Positions 1-5,152 of a DNA stretch of 8,507 nucleotides are shown piece after piece. This DNA comes from UBA2767 sp964194535. GTDB taxonomy: Bacteria > Pseudomonadota > Alphaproteobacteria > Rhizobiales > Methyloligellaceae. The stretch's first letter is position 1. Each line of letters begins with the position of its first letter. Under the pieces are notes generated by a model, which had not been told where the DNA came from, made no database searches, and saw nothing but the letters and a program-made list of their open reading frames with translations. The stretch covers positions 1 to 8,507 of the forward strand of contig CAXMMX010000059.1 of NCBI GenBank assembly GCA_964194535.1, written 5' to 3'. The position numbers were made by a program, and so were the translations under genes.

Positions 1-152
1 CCTGAGGCTTTTACTTCTTCGACAACCCAGTGACGTCCATTTGTCAGGAATTTTATCGTTCCGTCCCAGGCGCCGCGCTTCCTCGCGCCCTTGAGGCCGG
101 GGTCTTCAAATCCATAGAGGTTACGGAAAATGCGGTCTTTATCCTTGAGCAT
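1..152 (-). CDS. nuoF: NADH-quinone oxidoreductase subunit F, N-terminal part (runs off the left edge)
   Basis: NuoF is the subunit of the peripheral arm of complex I that binds FMN and NADH and carries the N3 [4Fe-4S] cluster. Only the first 50 codons are inside the window. The translation starts MLKDKDRIFRNLYGFEDPGL and continues with a WDGT motif and a VVEEVKASG end, which is the usual NuoF N-terminus just before the Gly-rich FMN/NADH-binding loop. The start ATG (152-150) shares its A with the nuoE TAA stop (TAATG), so translation is probably coupled. A purine-rich stretch (AGGAGAGGCGGG) lies just upstream. The FMN and cluster-binding parts are outside the window and cannot be checked here. 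Confidence 0.93.
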   Translation of the reverse strand, partial: MLKDKDRIFRNLYGFEDPGLKGARKRGAWDGTIKFLTNGRHWVVEEVKAS

Positions 153-823
153 TATTTCCCGCCTCTCCTGGGCGCAGCCTTGGTATTAGATTTTGTTTTG
201 GTTGATGTGTTCGCCCTGGAAGACGCCGCGCCATTCAGCAATGTCGTCGGTCCCCCTTCAGGACAAGAGAATTGCCGGCCATTTTGCGGTCCCGGTTTCA
301 CCTGTTTGCCTTCGCGCAAATCACTCAACAATTTTTCAAAACTCTCAGCCGTGAGATCCTCGTAATAATCCTTGTTGATCTGCACCATGGGCGCGTTCGT
401 GCACGACCCGAGACATTCGACTTCAAGCCAGGACAACTTGCCGTCCTCAGTAACGTGATTCTGCTCACCGATCACCTTGCGGCAGACTTGCTTGAGATCG
501 TCCGCGCCGCGCAGCCAGCACGGGGTCGTTCCACATAGCTGAACGAAATATTTTCCAACCGGCGAGAGGTTGAACATGGTGTAGAAAGTGGCGACCTCGA
601 ATACGCGGATATAGGCCATATCCAGCATCTCGGCGACAGATCTTAACGCCGGTTCCGGCAGCCAGCTATCATGCTGTTCCTGTGCCCGCCACAGCAATGG
701 GATGACGGCGGAAGCCTGTTTGCCCTTCGGATATTTATCAATCTGTTCCCTGGCCCACTTGGCGTTGGCGGCCGAGAATTTGAAGCTCTTGGGTTGAACA
801 GGATCGAGACGGCGCACACTCAT
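152..823 (-). CDS. nuoE: NADH-quinone oxidoreductase subunit E (24 kDa, [2Fe-2S] N1a)
   Basis: NuoE is a thioredoxin-fold subunit of the NADH-oxidising module of complex I and holds the N1a [2Fe-2S] cluster. The 223-residue protein shows the four ligands as C97-x4-C102 and C137-x3-C141, in the contexts CGTTPCW and VECLGSCTNAP, with the helical N-terminal domain (about 16-90) in front. The start MSVRRLDPVQ is chosen because it overlaps the nuoD stop as ATGA and has GGAGGT 6 bases upstream; a longer reading frame beginning at 949 would lie inside nuoD. After the thioredoxin domain (ends about 172) comes a GPQNGR...GGPTTL segment and then a Ser/Thr/Lys/Arg-rich tail (about 198-223). Extensions of this kind occur in alphaproteobacterial NuoE, but the far tail is low complexity. 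Confidence 0.96.
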   Translation of the reverse strand: MSVRRLDPVQPKSFKFSAANAKWAREQIDKYPKGKQASAVIPLLWRAQEQHDSWLPEPALRSVAEMLDMAYIRVFEVATFYTMFNLSPVGKYFVQLCGTTPCWLRGADDLKQVCRKVIGEQNHVTEDGKLSWLEVECLGSCTNAPMVQINKDYYEDLTAESFEKLLSDLREGKQVKPGPQNGRQFSCPEGGPTTLLNGAASSRANTSTKTKSNTKAAPRRGGK

Positions 824-2004
824 CTGTCCACCTCCCCGAACACGATATCGATTGAGCCCAAGATGGCGGAGACGTCTGCGAGCATGTGTCCTCTGCACAG
901 GAAATCCATGGCTTGCAGATGGGCGAAGCCGGGCGCGCGGATTTTGCAACGGTATGGCTTGTTCGTGCCATCGGAAACGAGATAGACGCCGAACTCGCCC
1001 TTTGGCGCCTCAACAGCTGTGTACACCTCGCCTTCGGGCACATGGTAGCCTTCGGTGTAGAGCTTGAAGTGATGAATCAGGGCTTCCATGGAGCGTTTCA
1101 TTTCGCCGCGTTTCGGGGGCACGATTTTCTGGTTCATCGTCGAGACCGGCCCGCCCTGATCGCGTAATTTATGGCAGCATTGCTGCATAATAGAGACCGA
1201 TTGGCGCATCTCTTCCATGCGGATGAGGTAGCGGTCGTAGCAGTCGCCATTCTTGCCGATCGGGATATCAAAATTCAGTTCATTATAACATTCGTAAGGC
1301 TGGGATTTGCGCAAATCCCAGGCCGCTCCTGAACCGCGCACCATGACACCGGAAAAGCCCCACGCGAAGGCATCTTCAAGCGATACGATGGCGATATCCA
1401 CGTTCCGCTGTTTAAAAATGCGGTTGTCGGTAAGCAACCCCTCGATATCGTCCAGAACCAACAGGAACGGGTCACAGAAGGCTTCGATGTCGTCGATGAG
1501 TTCAGGGGGCAAATCCTTATGAACGCCGCCAGGGCGCACATAGGATGCATGCATCCGCGAGCCAGACGCGCGCTCATAGAAAACCATGAGCTTTTCGCGT
1601 TCCTCAAAACCCCACAGAGGCGGCGTCAGTGCCCCAACATCCATGGCTTGAGTCGTCACGTTCAGGAGATGGGAGAGCAGCCGTCCGATTTCTGAATAGA
1701 GTACACGAATGAGCTGCCCGCGCCTGGGCACTTCAATATCGAGCAGCTTTTCCACCGCCAAGGCGAAGGCGTGCTCCTGGTTCATCGGCGCGACATAGTC
1801 GAGCCTGTCGAAATAGGGGATGGCCTGCAAATAGGTTTTGTGCTCGATCAGTTTTTCCGTGCCGCGATGTAGCAATCCGATATGCGGGTCGACGCGTTCG
1901 ACCACCTCGCCATCAAGCTCAAGGACGAGGCGCAATACACCGTGGGCAGCAGGGTGCTGCGGCCCGAAGTTGATGGTGAAGTTGCGGATTTCGGTTTCGG
2001 CCAT
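820..2004 (-). CDS. nuoD: NADH-quinone oxidoreductase subunit D (49 kDa)
   Basis: NuoD is the 49-kDa subunit at the junction of the peripheral and membrane arms. With NuoB it forms the quinone-reduction pocket next to cluster N2. The 394-residue protein is full length for the family. It opens with the FGPQHPAAHGVLRL block, then HIGLLHRGTEKL, and LDYVAPMNQEHAFALAVEKL. His21 and Tyr70 sit where the quinone headgroup ligands (His38/Tyr87 in Thermus Nqo4) are expected. The C-terminus ends FGEVDR, the usual NuoD end. The ATG at 2004 lies 11 bases after the stop of the thioesterase gene, with only a weak purine-rich site. The TGA overlaps the nuoE ATG by 4 bases. NuoC and NuoD are separate here, not fused as in E. 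coli. Confidence 0.97.
   Translation of the reverse strand: MAETEIRNFTINFGPQHPAAHGVLRLVLELDGEVVERVDPHIGLLHRGTEKLIEHKTYLQAIPYFDRLDYVAPMNQEHAFALAVEKLLDIEVPRRGQLIRVLYSEIGRLLSHLLNVTTQAMDVGALTPPLWGFEEREKLMVFYERASGSRMHASYVRPGGVHKDLPPELIDDIEAFCDPFLLVLDDIEGLLTDNRIFKQRNVDIAIVSLEDAFAWGFSGVMVRGSGAAWDLRKSQPYECYNELNFDIPIGKNGDCYDRYLIRMEEMRQSVSIMQQCCHKLRDQGGPVSTMNQKIVPPKRGEMKRSMEALIHHFKLYTEGYHVPEGEVYTAVEAPKGEFGVYLVSDGTNKPYRCKIRAPGFAHLQAMDFLCRGHMLADVSAILGSIDIVFGEVDR
830..835 (-). promoter_or_regulatory. Ribosome binding site of nuoE
   Basis: GGAGGT on the minus strand lies 6 bases before the ATG at 823 and inside the last codons of nuoD. It decides the nuoE start against the in-frame upstream ATG at 949. 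Confidence 0.8.
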
Positions 2005-2015
2005 CTTCTAAATCT

Positions 2016-2441
2016 CTAGGCGCTCACTCTGGCTCGTTTTTTATCCAGGCGTGCATTGAACCGGTCCCACTTGACGATGAAGCGTTCATGACGCCCTTCG
2101 CCAATCAGATCGATACCATCATGGGCGCTGACCACGAACCTGGCCCTGGGTCCCCGTAATTCCGTTATTTCCGTATCTACCGTCACGGTCATTCCCGGAG
2201 GGGTGGCCGCCTGGTGCGATATATCTACATGGGTGCCAAGACTGCCCTCGCCGTTTTCCATATGCGGTTCAAGCAGTTGAATGCAGGCCCATTCCAGCAG
2301 TCCGACCATATATCCGGTGGCCAGCACATCGGGCATGACCTGAAATTGAGCCGCTTCGGGATAGAGATGGGGTACGGTTTTATTTTCCGGCACCACATAT
2401 TCAAACTGATGCTTCAGGCCGGGTTTGAGGGTATCTTTCAC
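2016..2441 (-). CDS. FlK-like hotdog-fold acyl-CoA thioesterase inside the nuo operon
   Basis: This 141-residue protein is not a complex I subunit. Its sequence resembles the fluoroacetyl-CoA thioesterase FlK over nearly the whole length: KTVPHLYPEA, ATGYMVGLLEWAC, GSLGTHVDISHQAATPPG, SAHDGIDLIGEGRHER and a FNARLDKK end. The FlK active-site residues as I recall them (Thr42, Glu50, Gly69, His76, Arg120) fall at the same numbers here. Val23, Leu26 and Phe33 of the FlK lid are also present, but residue 36 is Met instead of the gating Phe. The likely activity is hydrolysis of a short acyl-CoA in the cytoplasm; the substrate is unknown. The start is GTG, overlapping the nuoC stop (GTGA), with a strong GGGGAGGG site 6 bases upstream. 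It stands between nuoC and nuoD and is therefore co-transcribed with them. Confidence 0.85.
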   Translation of the reverse strand: MKDTLKPGLKHQFEYVVPENKTVPHLYPEAAQFQVMPDVLATGYMVGLLEWACIQLLEPHMENGEGSLGTHVDISHQAATPPGMTVTVDTEITELRGPRARFVVSAHDGIDLIGEGRHERFIVKWDRFNARLDKKRARVSA

Positions 2442-3067
2442 GAGGCGCCCTCCCCGTTTTCCGCGTCACCTGCCTTTTCATCGCCGGGAAGCACATAGTC
2501 TGCTCCTTCCCATGGACTCATGGCGTCAAATGAGCGGAACTCCTGCGCCAGTTTGACCGGCTCGTAAATGACCCGTTTTTGTTGATCGTCGTATCGCACT
2601 TCGACAAAGCCGGTGAGCGGAAAGTCCTTTCGCAAAGGATGTCCCTGAAAGCCGTAATCGGTGAGAATGCGCCGCAAATCCGGGTGGTCTGAAAACAGAA
2701 TGCCATAAAGGTCAAAGGCCTCGCGCTCAAACCAGTTGGCGGCGGGAAAGATATCTACCACGCTCGGCACTGGCGTCGCTTCATCGGTGCTGGTTTTTAC
2801 GCGGATGCGCATGTTCTGGCGTGGGCTGAGGAGATGATAGACAACATCGAAGCGCCGGGTGCGTTGGGGATAATCCACGCCGGCGATATCAATAAAACAA
2901 TCAAACAGGCAACGGGCATCGCCCTTGAGGAATTTCAGAACTTCCAGCACCTGTTCGCGCACCACCTCTAACGACAATTCGTCACGGGTCACGTTCCAGC
3001 CGGTCACGGCCGTATCGCCTAACGCTTCGGCCAGATAGTCCCCGAGATCTGTTAAAGCCTCATCCAT
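2438..3067 (-). CDS. nuoC: NADH-quinone oxidoreductase subunit C (30 kDa)
   Basis: NuoC is a peripheral-arm subunit of complex I that packs against NuoD and has no cofactor. The 209-residue protein carries the 30-kDa signature at about 113-150: FEREAFDLYGI, then HPDLRRILTDYGF, then GHPLRKDFPLTG. The C-terminal part ends with YEPVKLAQEFRSF, WEGADYVLPGD and a short acidic tail. I start it at the ATG at 3067 (MDEALTDLGD), 34 bases after the nuoB stop and with GGTGGG upstream. The frame stays open upstream to 3202, but that stretch lies over nuoB and does not resemble NuoC. The TGA stop overlaps the GTG of the thioesterase by 4 bases. Confidence 0.96.
   Translation of the reverse strand: MDEALTDLGDYLAEALGDTAVTGWNVTRDELSLEVVREQVLEVLKFLKGDARCLFDCFIDIAGVDYPQRTRRFDVVYHLLSPRQNMRIRVKTSTDEATPVPSVVDIFPAANWFEREAFDLYGILFSDHPDLRRILTDYGFQGHPLRKDFPLTGFVEVRYDDQQKRVIYEPVKLAQEFRSFDAMSPWEGADYVLPGDEKAGDAENGEGAS
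2448..2455 (-). promoter_or_regulatory. Strong ribosome binding site of the FlK-like thioesterase (GTG start)
   Basis: GGGGAGGG on the minus strand ends 6 bases before the GTG at 2441. It lies inside the 3' end of nuoC and supports the GTG start. It is stronger than the site in front of nuoD, so this inserted gene is probably well translated. Confidence 0.75.
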
Positions 3068-3101
3068 CTTGTTCCCACCCGGTCGATCGCCTGTCCCGGC
3101 C

Positions 3102-3668
3102 CTAACGCTCGATAGTGCCCGTTCTACGAATTTTCTTCTGCAGAAGCAGAATTCCGTATAGCAGCGCTTCTGCTGTTGGCGGACACCCCGGCACATAGAC
3201 ATCGACCGGAATCACGCGGTCGCAGCCCCGCACCACAGAATAGGAATAGTGATAATAGCCGCCGCCATTGGCGCAACTGCCCATGGAAATCACATAGCGG
3301 GGCTCCGGCATCTGGTCATAAACCTTGCGGATCGCCGGCGCCATCTTGTTGGTGAGAGTGCCTGCAACAATAATCACATCTGACTGGCGCGGACTGGCGC
3401 GCGGCGCAAAGCCAAAACGCTCCACATCGTAGCGCGGCATCGACGCCTGCATCATTTCCACCGCGCAGCACGCCAGGCCAAATGTCATCCACATAAGAGA
3501 GCCTGTGCGCGCCCAGTTGATGATCTCGTTCGTCGAAGTGACGAGAAAGCCCTTGTCGGCCAATTCGTTGGAAATTTCCGAAAAATACGGAGAAAATTCC
3601 GCTGAAGTTTCAGGCAGTGCGGCACCCTCTCGGCGATGATCGAAAATCGGTGACGGGATTAATCCCAT
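3102..3668 (-). CDS. nuoB: NadH-quinone oxidoreductase subunit B (20 kDa, cluster N2)
   Basis: NuoB (PSST) binds [4Fe-4S] cluster N2, the last electron carrier before quinone, at the NuoD interface. The 188-residue protein shows the ligands Cys67-Cys68 (FGLACCAVEMM), Cys132 (MGSCANGGG) and Cys162 (VPGCPPTAEAL), plus the RYDVERFGF and AGTLTNKMAPA blocks. I choose the ATG at 3668 (MGLIPSPIFD) instead of the in-frame ATG at 3689. The former has AAGGGG 7 bases upstream and matches the alphaproteobacterial NuoB N-terminus, whereas the latter has no obvious site. With this start the gene overlaps nuoA by 10 bases. C-terminal residues KKIRRTGTIER are typical. Confidence 0.96.
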   Translation of the reverse strand: MGLIPSPIFDHRREGAALPETSAEFSPYFSEISNELADKGFLVTSTNEIINWARTGSLMWMTFGLACCAVEMMQASMPRYDVERFGFAPRASPRQSDVIIVAGTLTNKMAPAIRKVYDQMPEPRYVISMGSCANGGGYYHYSYSVVRGCDRVIPVDVYVPGCPPTAEALLYGILLLQKKIRRTGTIER

Positions 3669-4024
3669 TCGAGCGCCCCTTTCCGCCATTCATAGATGAA
3701 GCCGATGGTAAGAATTCCGAGAAAAATCATGACGGACCAGTAACCAAGCGCACCGACCTCCTTGAAGGCCACGGCCCACGGGAAAAGGAAGGCGACTTCC
3801 AGATCGAAGATGATGAACAGCAATGCGACAAGGTAAAAACGCACATCGAACTTCATACGGGCATCGTCGAAGGCCTTGAAGCCGCATTCATAGGCGGAGA
3901 CTTTTTCAGGGTCCGGATTGGAAATCGCAACCATAAAAGGAGCCGCCAGCAGGATGCCGCTGATGACCAGCGCAACGCCAATAAAGATGACAACTGGTAA
4001 GTAGCTCAACAGCAGCTCGTTCAT
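3659..4024 (-). CDS. nuoA: NADH-quinone oxidoreductase subunit A (membrane)
   Basis: NuoA (ND3-like) is a small inner-membrane subunit of complex I at the joint between membrane and peripheral arms. The 121-residue protein has three hydrophobic segments (about 8-30, 62-84 and 93-113). Between the first two is the conserved loop with PDPEKVSAYECGF, including Cys47, the equivalent of the ND3 loop cysteine. The second segment carries the conserved acidic FDLEVAFLFPW stretch. The end YEWRKGALEWD is typical of Alphaproteobacteria. The ATG at 4024 is the first possible start because the frame has a stop a few codons upstream. GGGAAGG lies about 15 bases ahead, so the ribosome site is not optimal. 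It is the first gene of the nuo operon. Confidence 0.96.
   Translation of the reverse strand: MNELLLSYLPVVIFIGVALVISGILLAAPFMVAISNPDPEKVSAYECGFKAFDDARMKFDVRFYLVALLFIIFDLEVAFLFPWAVAFKEVGALGYWSVMIFLGILTIGFIYEWRKGALEWD
3676..3681 (-). promoter_or_regulatory. Ribosome binding site of nuoB
   Basis: AAGGGG on the minus strand, 7 bases before the ATG at 3668 and inside the end of nuoA. It favours this start over the ATG at 3689. Confidence 0.6.
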
Positions 4025-4084
4025 GACTTTACCGCTTCACCTTCCCTGGCATTTTCATCACTGGATTCCGCGATGGAATGAGCC

Positions 4085-4111
4085 AGTATACCGCTATCGT
4101 ATGGGTGTCAC
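4085..4111 (-). promoter_or_regulatory. Candidate sigma-70-type promoter for the nuo operon
   Basis: On the minus strand GTGACA (4111-4106, 5/6 to TTGACA) is followed after 15 bases by TATACT (4090-4085, 5/6 to TATAAT). Transcription would start near 4078, giving a leader of about 54 bases before nuoA. The spacer is shorter than the optimum of 17, so this is only a candidate. Two short inverted repeats are close: caccgc/gcggtg at 4109-4130 overlapping the -35, and attcc/ggaat at 4065-4079 around the predicted start. Confidence 0.3.
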
Positions 4112-4319
4112 CGCCACCTCTGCTGCGGTGTCCTCACACTCAGATCCGATTTGCTCGTTTATACTGCAATGGAAAGTGCGCCCGCATCAATAAGAGGATT
4201 GGATAGAAATGCCTTCGCGGACGCTTTAGCGCACCCCAAATGGCAAGGCAAGAGCGAAGCCGGGGAAGCGCTATCGCCTCGCAAGACTCTGTCATTATGT
4301 ACTGCTCGTCAGTGATAAG

Positions 4320-4364
4320 TGGCGGGAGTGACGGGGCTCGAACCCGCGGCCTCTGGCGTGACAG
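4320..4364 (-). tRNA. 3' fragment of a tRNA-Asp(GTC) gene, 5' half missing
   Basis: On the minus strand 45 bases read as the 3' part of tRNA-Asp: anticodon loop CTGTCAC (anticodon GTC), anticodon-stem strand GCCAG, variable loop AGGCC, T stem GCGGG, loop TTCGAGC, T stem CCCGT, acceptor strand CACTCCC, G and CCA. The T arm pairs fully (one G-U). The partner strands are missing: no GGGAGTG acceptor strand lies at the right distance upstream. The sequence before the loop (GCAGG) pairs only partly, as GGC/GCC if one loop base is lost. It cannot form a normal tRNA. It is either the att-site copy left by an element that integrated in a tRNA-Asp gene or a decayed tRNA gene. Confidence 0.7.
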
Positions 4365-4529
4365 CCTGCACCCACCTGAAAGGCCGACCACAAGATAACT
4401 AAGCTGGACCAACTCATTCCGTGGCTTTACGCTCAATCCTCAGCGAAACGGGCCATGCACAACCACCCAAGGTCGGGGTGCCGGACGGTCATAATTAGCC
4501 GTGTTGGCGGTATCGAAAGGGTACTACGG

Positions 4530-4982
4530 ATGATCAATAAACTGCTGGTCGCCATCGATGGTTCGAGCCACTCGCTGAAGGCGGTGGATTATGCCTCAGC
4601 CATCGCTGCTAGCTGCAAGGCTAAGGTGATCATTATCTCCGTAGTCAAGGTCCACATGGCCAGGGAGCTTCCAGCAGACCTGCGTGCATATGCCAAACTG
4701 GAAGGTATCCCTGAGGCAGACCTGGATAATTTGAAAAAGATTGCCAGCGATTTGGTTATGGATGCGGAGGAAAGATCGCGCCAGAAGGGCGTTGACGATG
4801 TCGTGACTGAAGTGCAGACAGGCCCTGTCGCACGCACAATTGTCGCGAGCGCCAAGCAGCACGATGTAGACATGATTGTCATTGGGTCGCGTGGTTTAGG
4901 CAACATCGAAGCGACTCTGCGCGGCGGCGTCTCCCACCGTGTCGAACTGTTGGCAAAATGTTCTGTTCTTACGGTCAAATAA
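4530..4982 (+). CDS. Universal stress protein (UspA family)
   Basis: Single-domain universal stress protein of 150 residues, a cytoplasmic alpha/beta nucleotide-binding fold linked to stress survival in many bacteria. The N-terminus MINKLLVAIDGSSHSLKAVD carries the first strand and Asp10 of the nucleotide site. The C-terminal loop reads DMIVIGSRGLGN and ends GGVSHRV...CSVLTVK. The ATP-binding signature G-2x-G-9x-G-[S/T] is present as Gly119, Gly122 and Gly132, but residue 133 is Gly, not Ser or Thr. The start at 4530 is chosen for its AAAGGG site 8 bases upstream and for the family N-terminus; the frame opens earlier, at 4455, but that extension looks unlike the family. The truncated VOC gene follows 35 bases downstream on the same strand. 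Confidence 0.9.
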   Translation: MINKLLVAIDGSSHSLKAVDYASAIAASCKAKVIIISVVKVHMARELPADLRAYAKLEGIPEADLDNLKKIASDLVMDAEERSRQKGVDDVVTEVQTGPVARTIVASAKQHDVDMIVIGSRGLGNIEATLRGGVSHRVELLAKCSVLTVK

Positions 4983-4986
4983 CACC

Positions 4987-5012
4987 CCTCCGGTAAAATT
5001 GTAGGCCGGAGG
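4987..5012 (+). promoter_or_regulatory. Hairpin covering the VOC ribosome binding site
   Basis: CCTCCGG (4987-4993) and CCGGAGG (5006-5012) form a perfect 7-bp stem with a 12-base loop, between the stress protein stop and the VOC start. The right arm contains the GGAGG ribosome binding site, 5 bases before the ATG at 5018. The folded form would hide it. There is no T-run after it, so it is not a typical intrinsic terminator. Confidence 0.55.
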
Positions 5013-5017
5013 ATGCA

Positions 5018-5152
5018 ATGATAGAGGTCAAGAAGGCGCGCGTGGCTGGTATCAACCATGTCGCCCTCGAAGTCGGTGACATCGACGAGGCGCTGGAATT
5101 CTATGGCAAGTTCCTGAAATTCACGCTTCGTGGCAACCGCGACACGATGGCG
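5018..5152 (+). pseudogene. Truncated VOC (glyoxalase/dioxygenase-fold) gene, first 45 codons only
   Basis: The first 45 codons encode a clear vicinal-oxygen-chelate N-terminus: RVAGINHVALEVGDIDEALE, then FYGKFL and TLRGN...TMA. It has the beta strand with His14 that is a usual metal ligand in this fold. A good GGAGG site precedes the ATG. After codon 45 the resemblance stops: from 5153 on, the same frame reads the antisense of the sulfatase gene and stays open by chance to 5527. A full VOC protein of this kind would be roughly 120-140 residues, so about two thirds is missing, including the second metal-binding half. The gene is probably dead. It was cut by the event that placed the sulfatase gene here. 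Confidence 0.75.

Larger units (their letters stand above)
4025..4529. other. Divergent intergenic region between nuoA and the universal stress protein gene
   Basis: This 505-base stretch separates the leftward nuo operon from the rightward stress protein gene. It holds the nuoA promoter candidate (4085-4111) and the tRNA-Asp fragment (4320-4364). I see no convincing protein gene: the reading frame over 4140-4436 on the minus strand runs through the tRNA fragment and resembles nothing I know. The part from 4112 to 4319 shows only short weak inverted repeats. Between 4365 and 4529 I found no good promoter for the stress protein gene. Confidence 0.6.

Noticed and set aside
824..949. Longer NuoE starting at 949
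   Set aside because: The extra 42 residues overlap nuoD and do not resemble NuoE, while the start at 823 has a strong ribosome site.
3068..3202. Longer NuoC starting at 3202
   Set aside because: The extension lies over the end of nuoB, is Cys/Arg-rich and does not resemble NuoC.
4140..4436. 98-residue reading frame on the minus strand upstream of nuoA
   Set aside because: It runs through the tRNA-Asp fragment, resembles no family I know and has no convincing ribosome site.
4505..4518. FNR-like site upstream of the universal stress protein gene
   Set aside because: TTGGC-GGTA-TCGAA matches only about half of the TTGAT-N4-ATCAA consensus positions.
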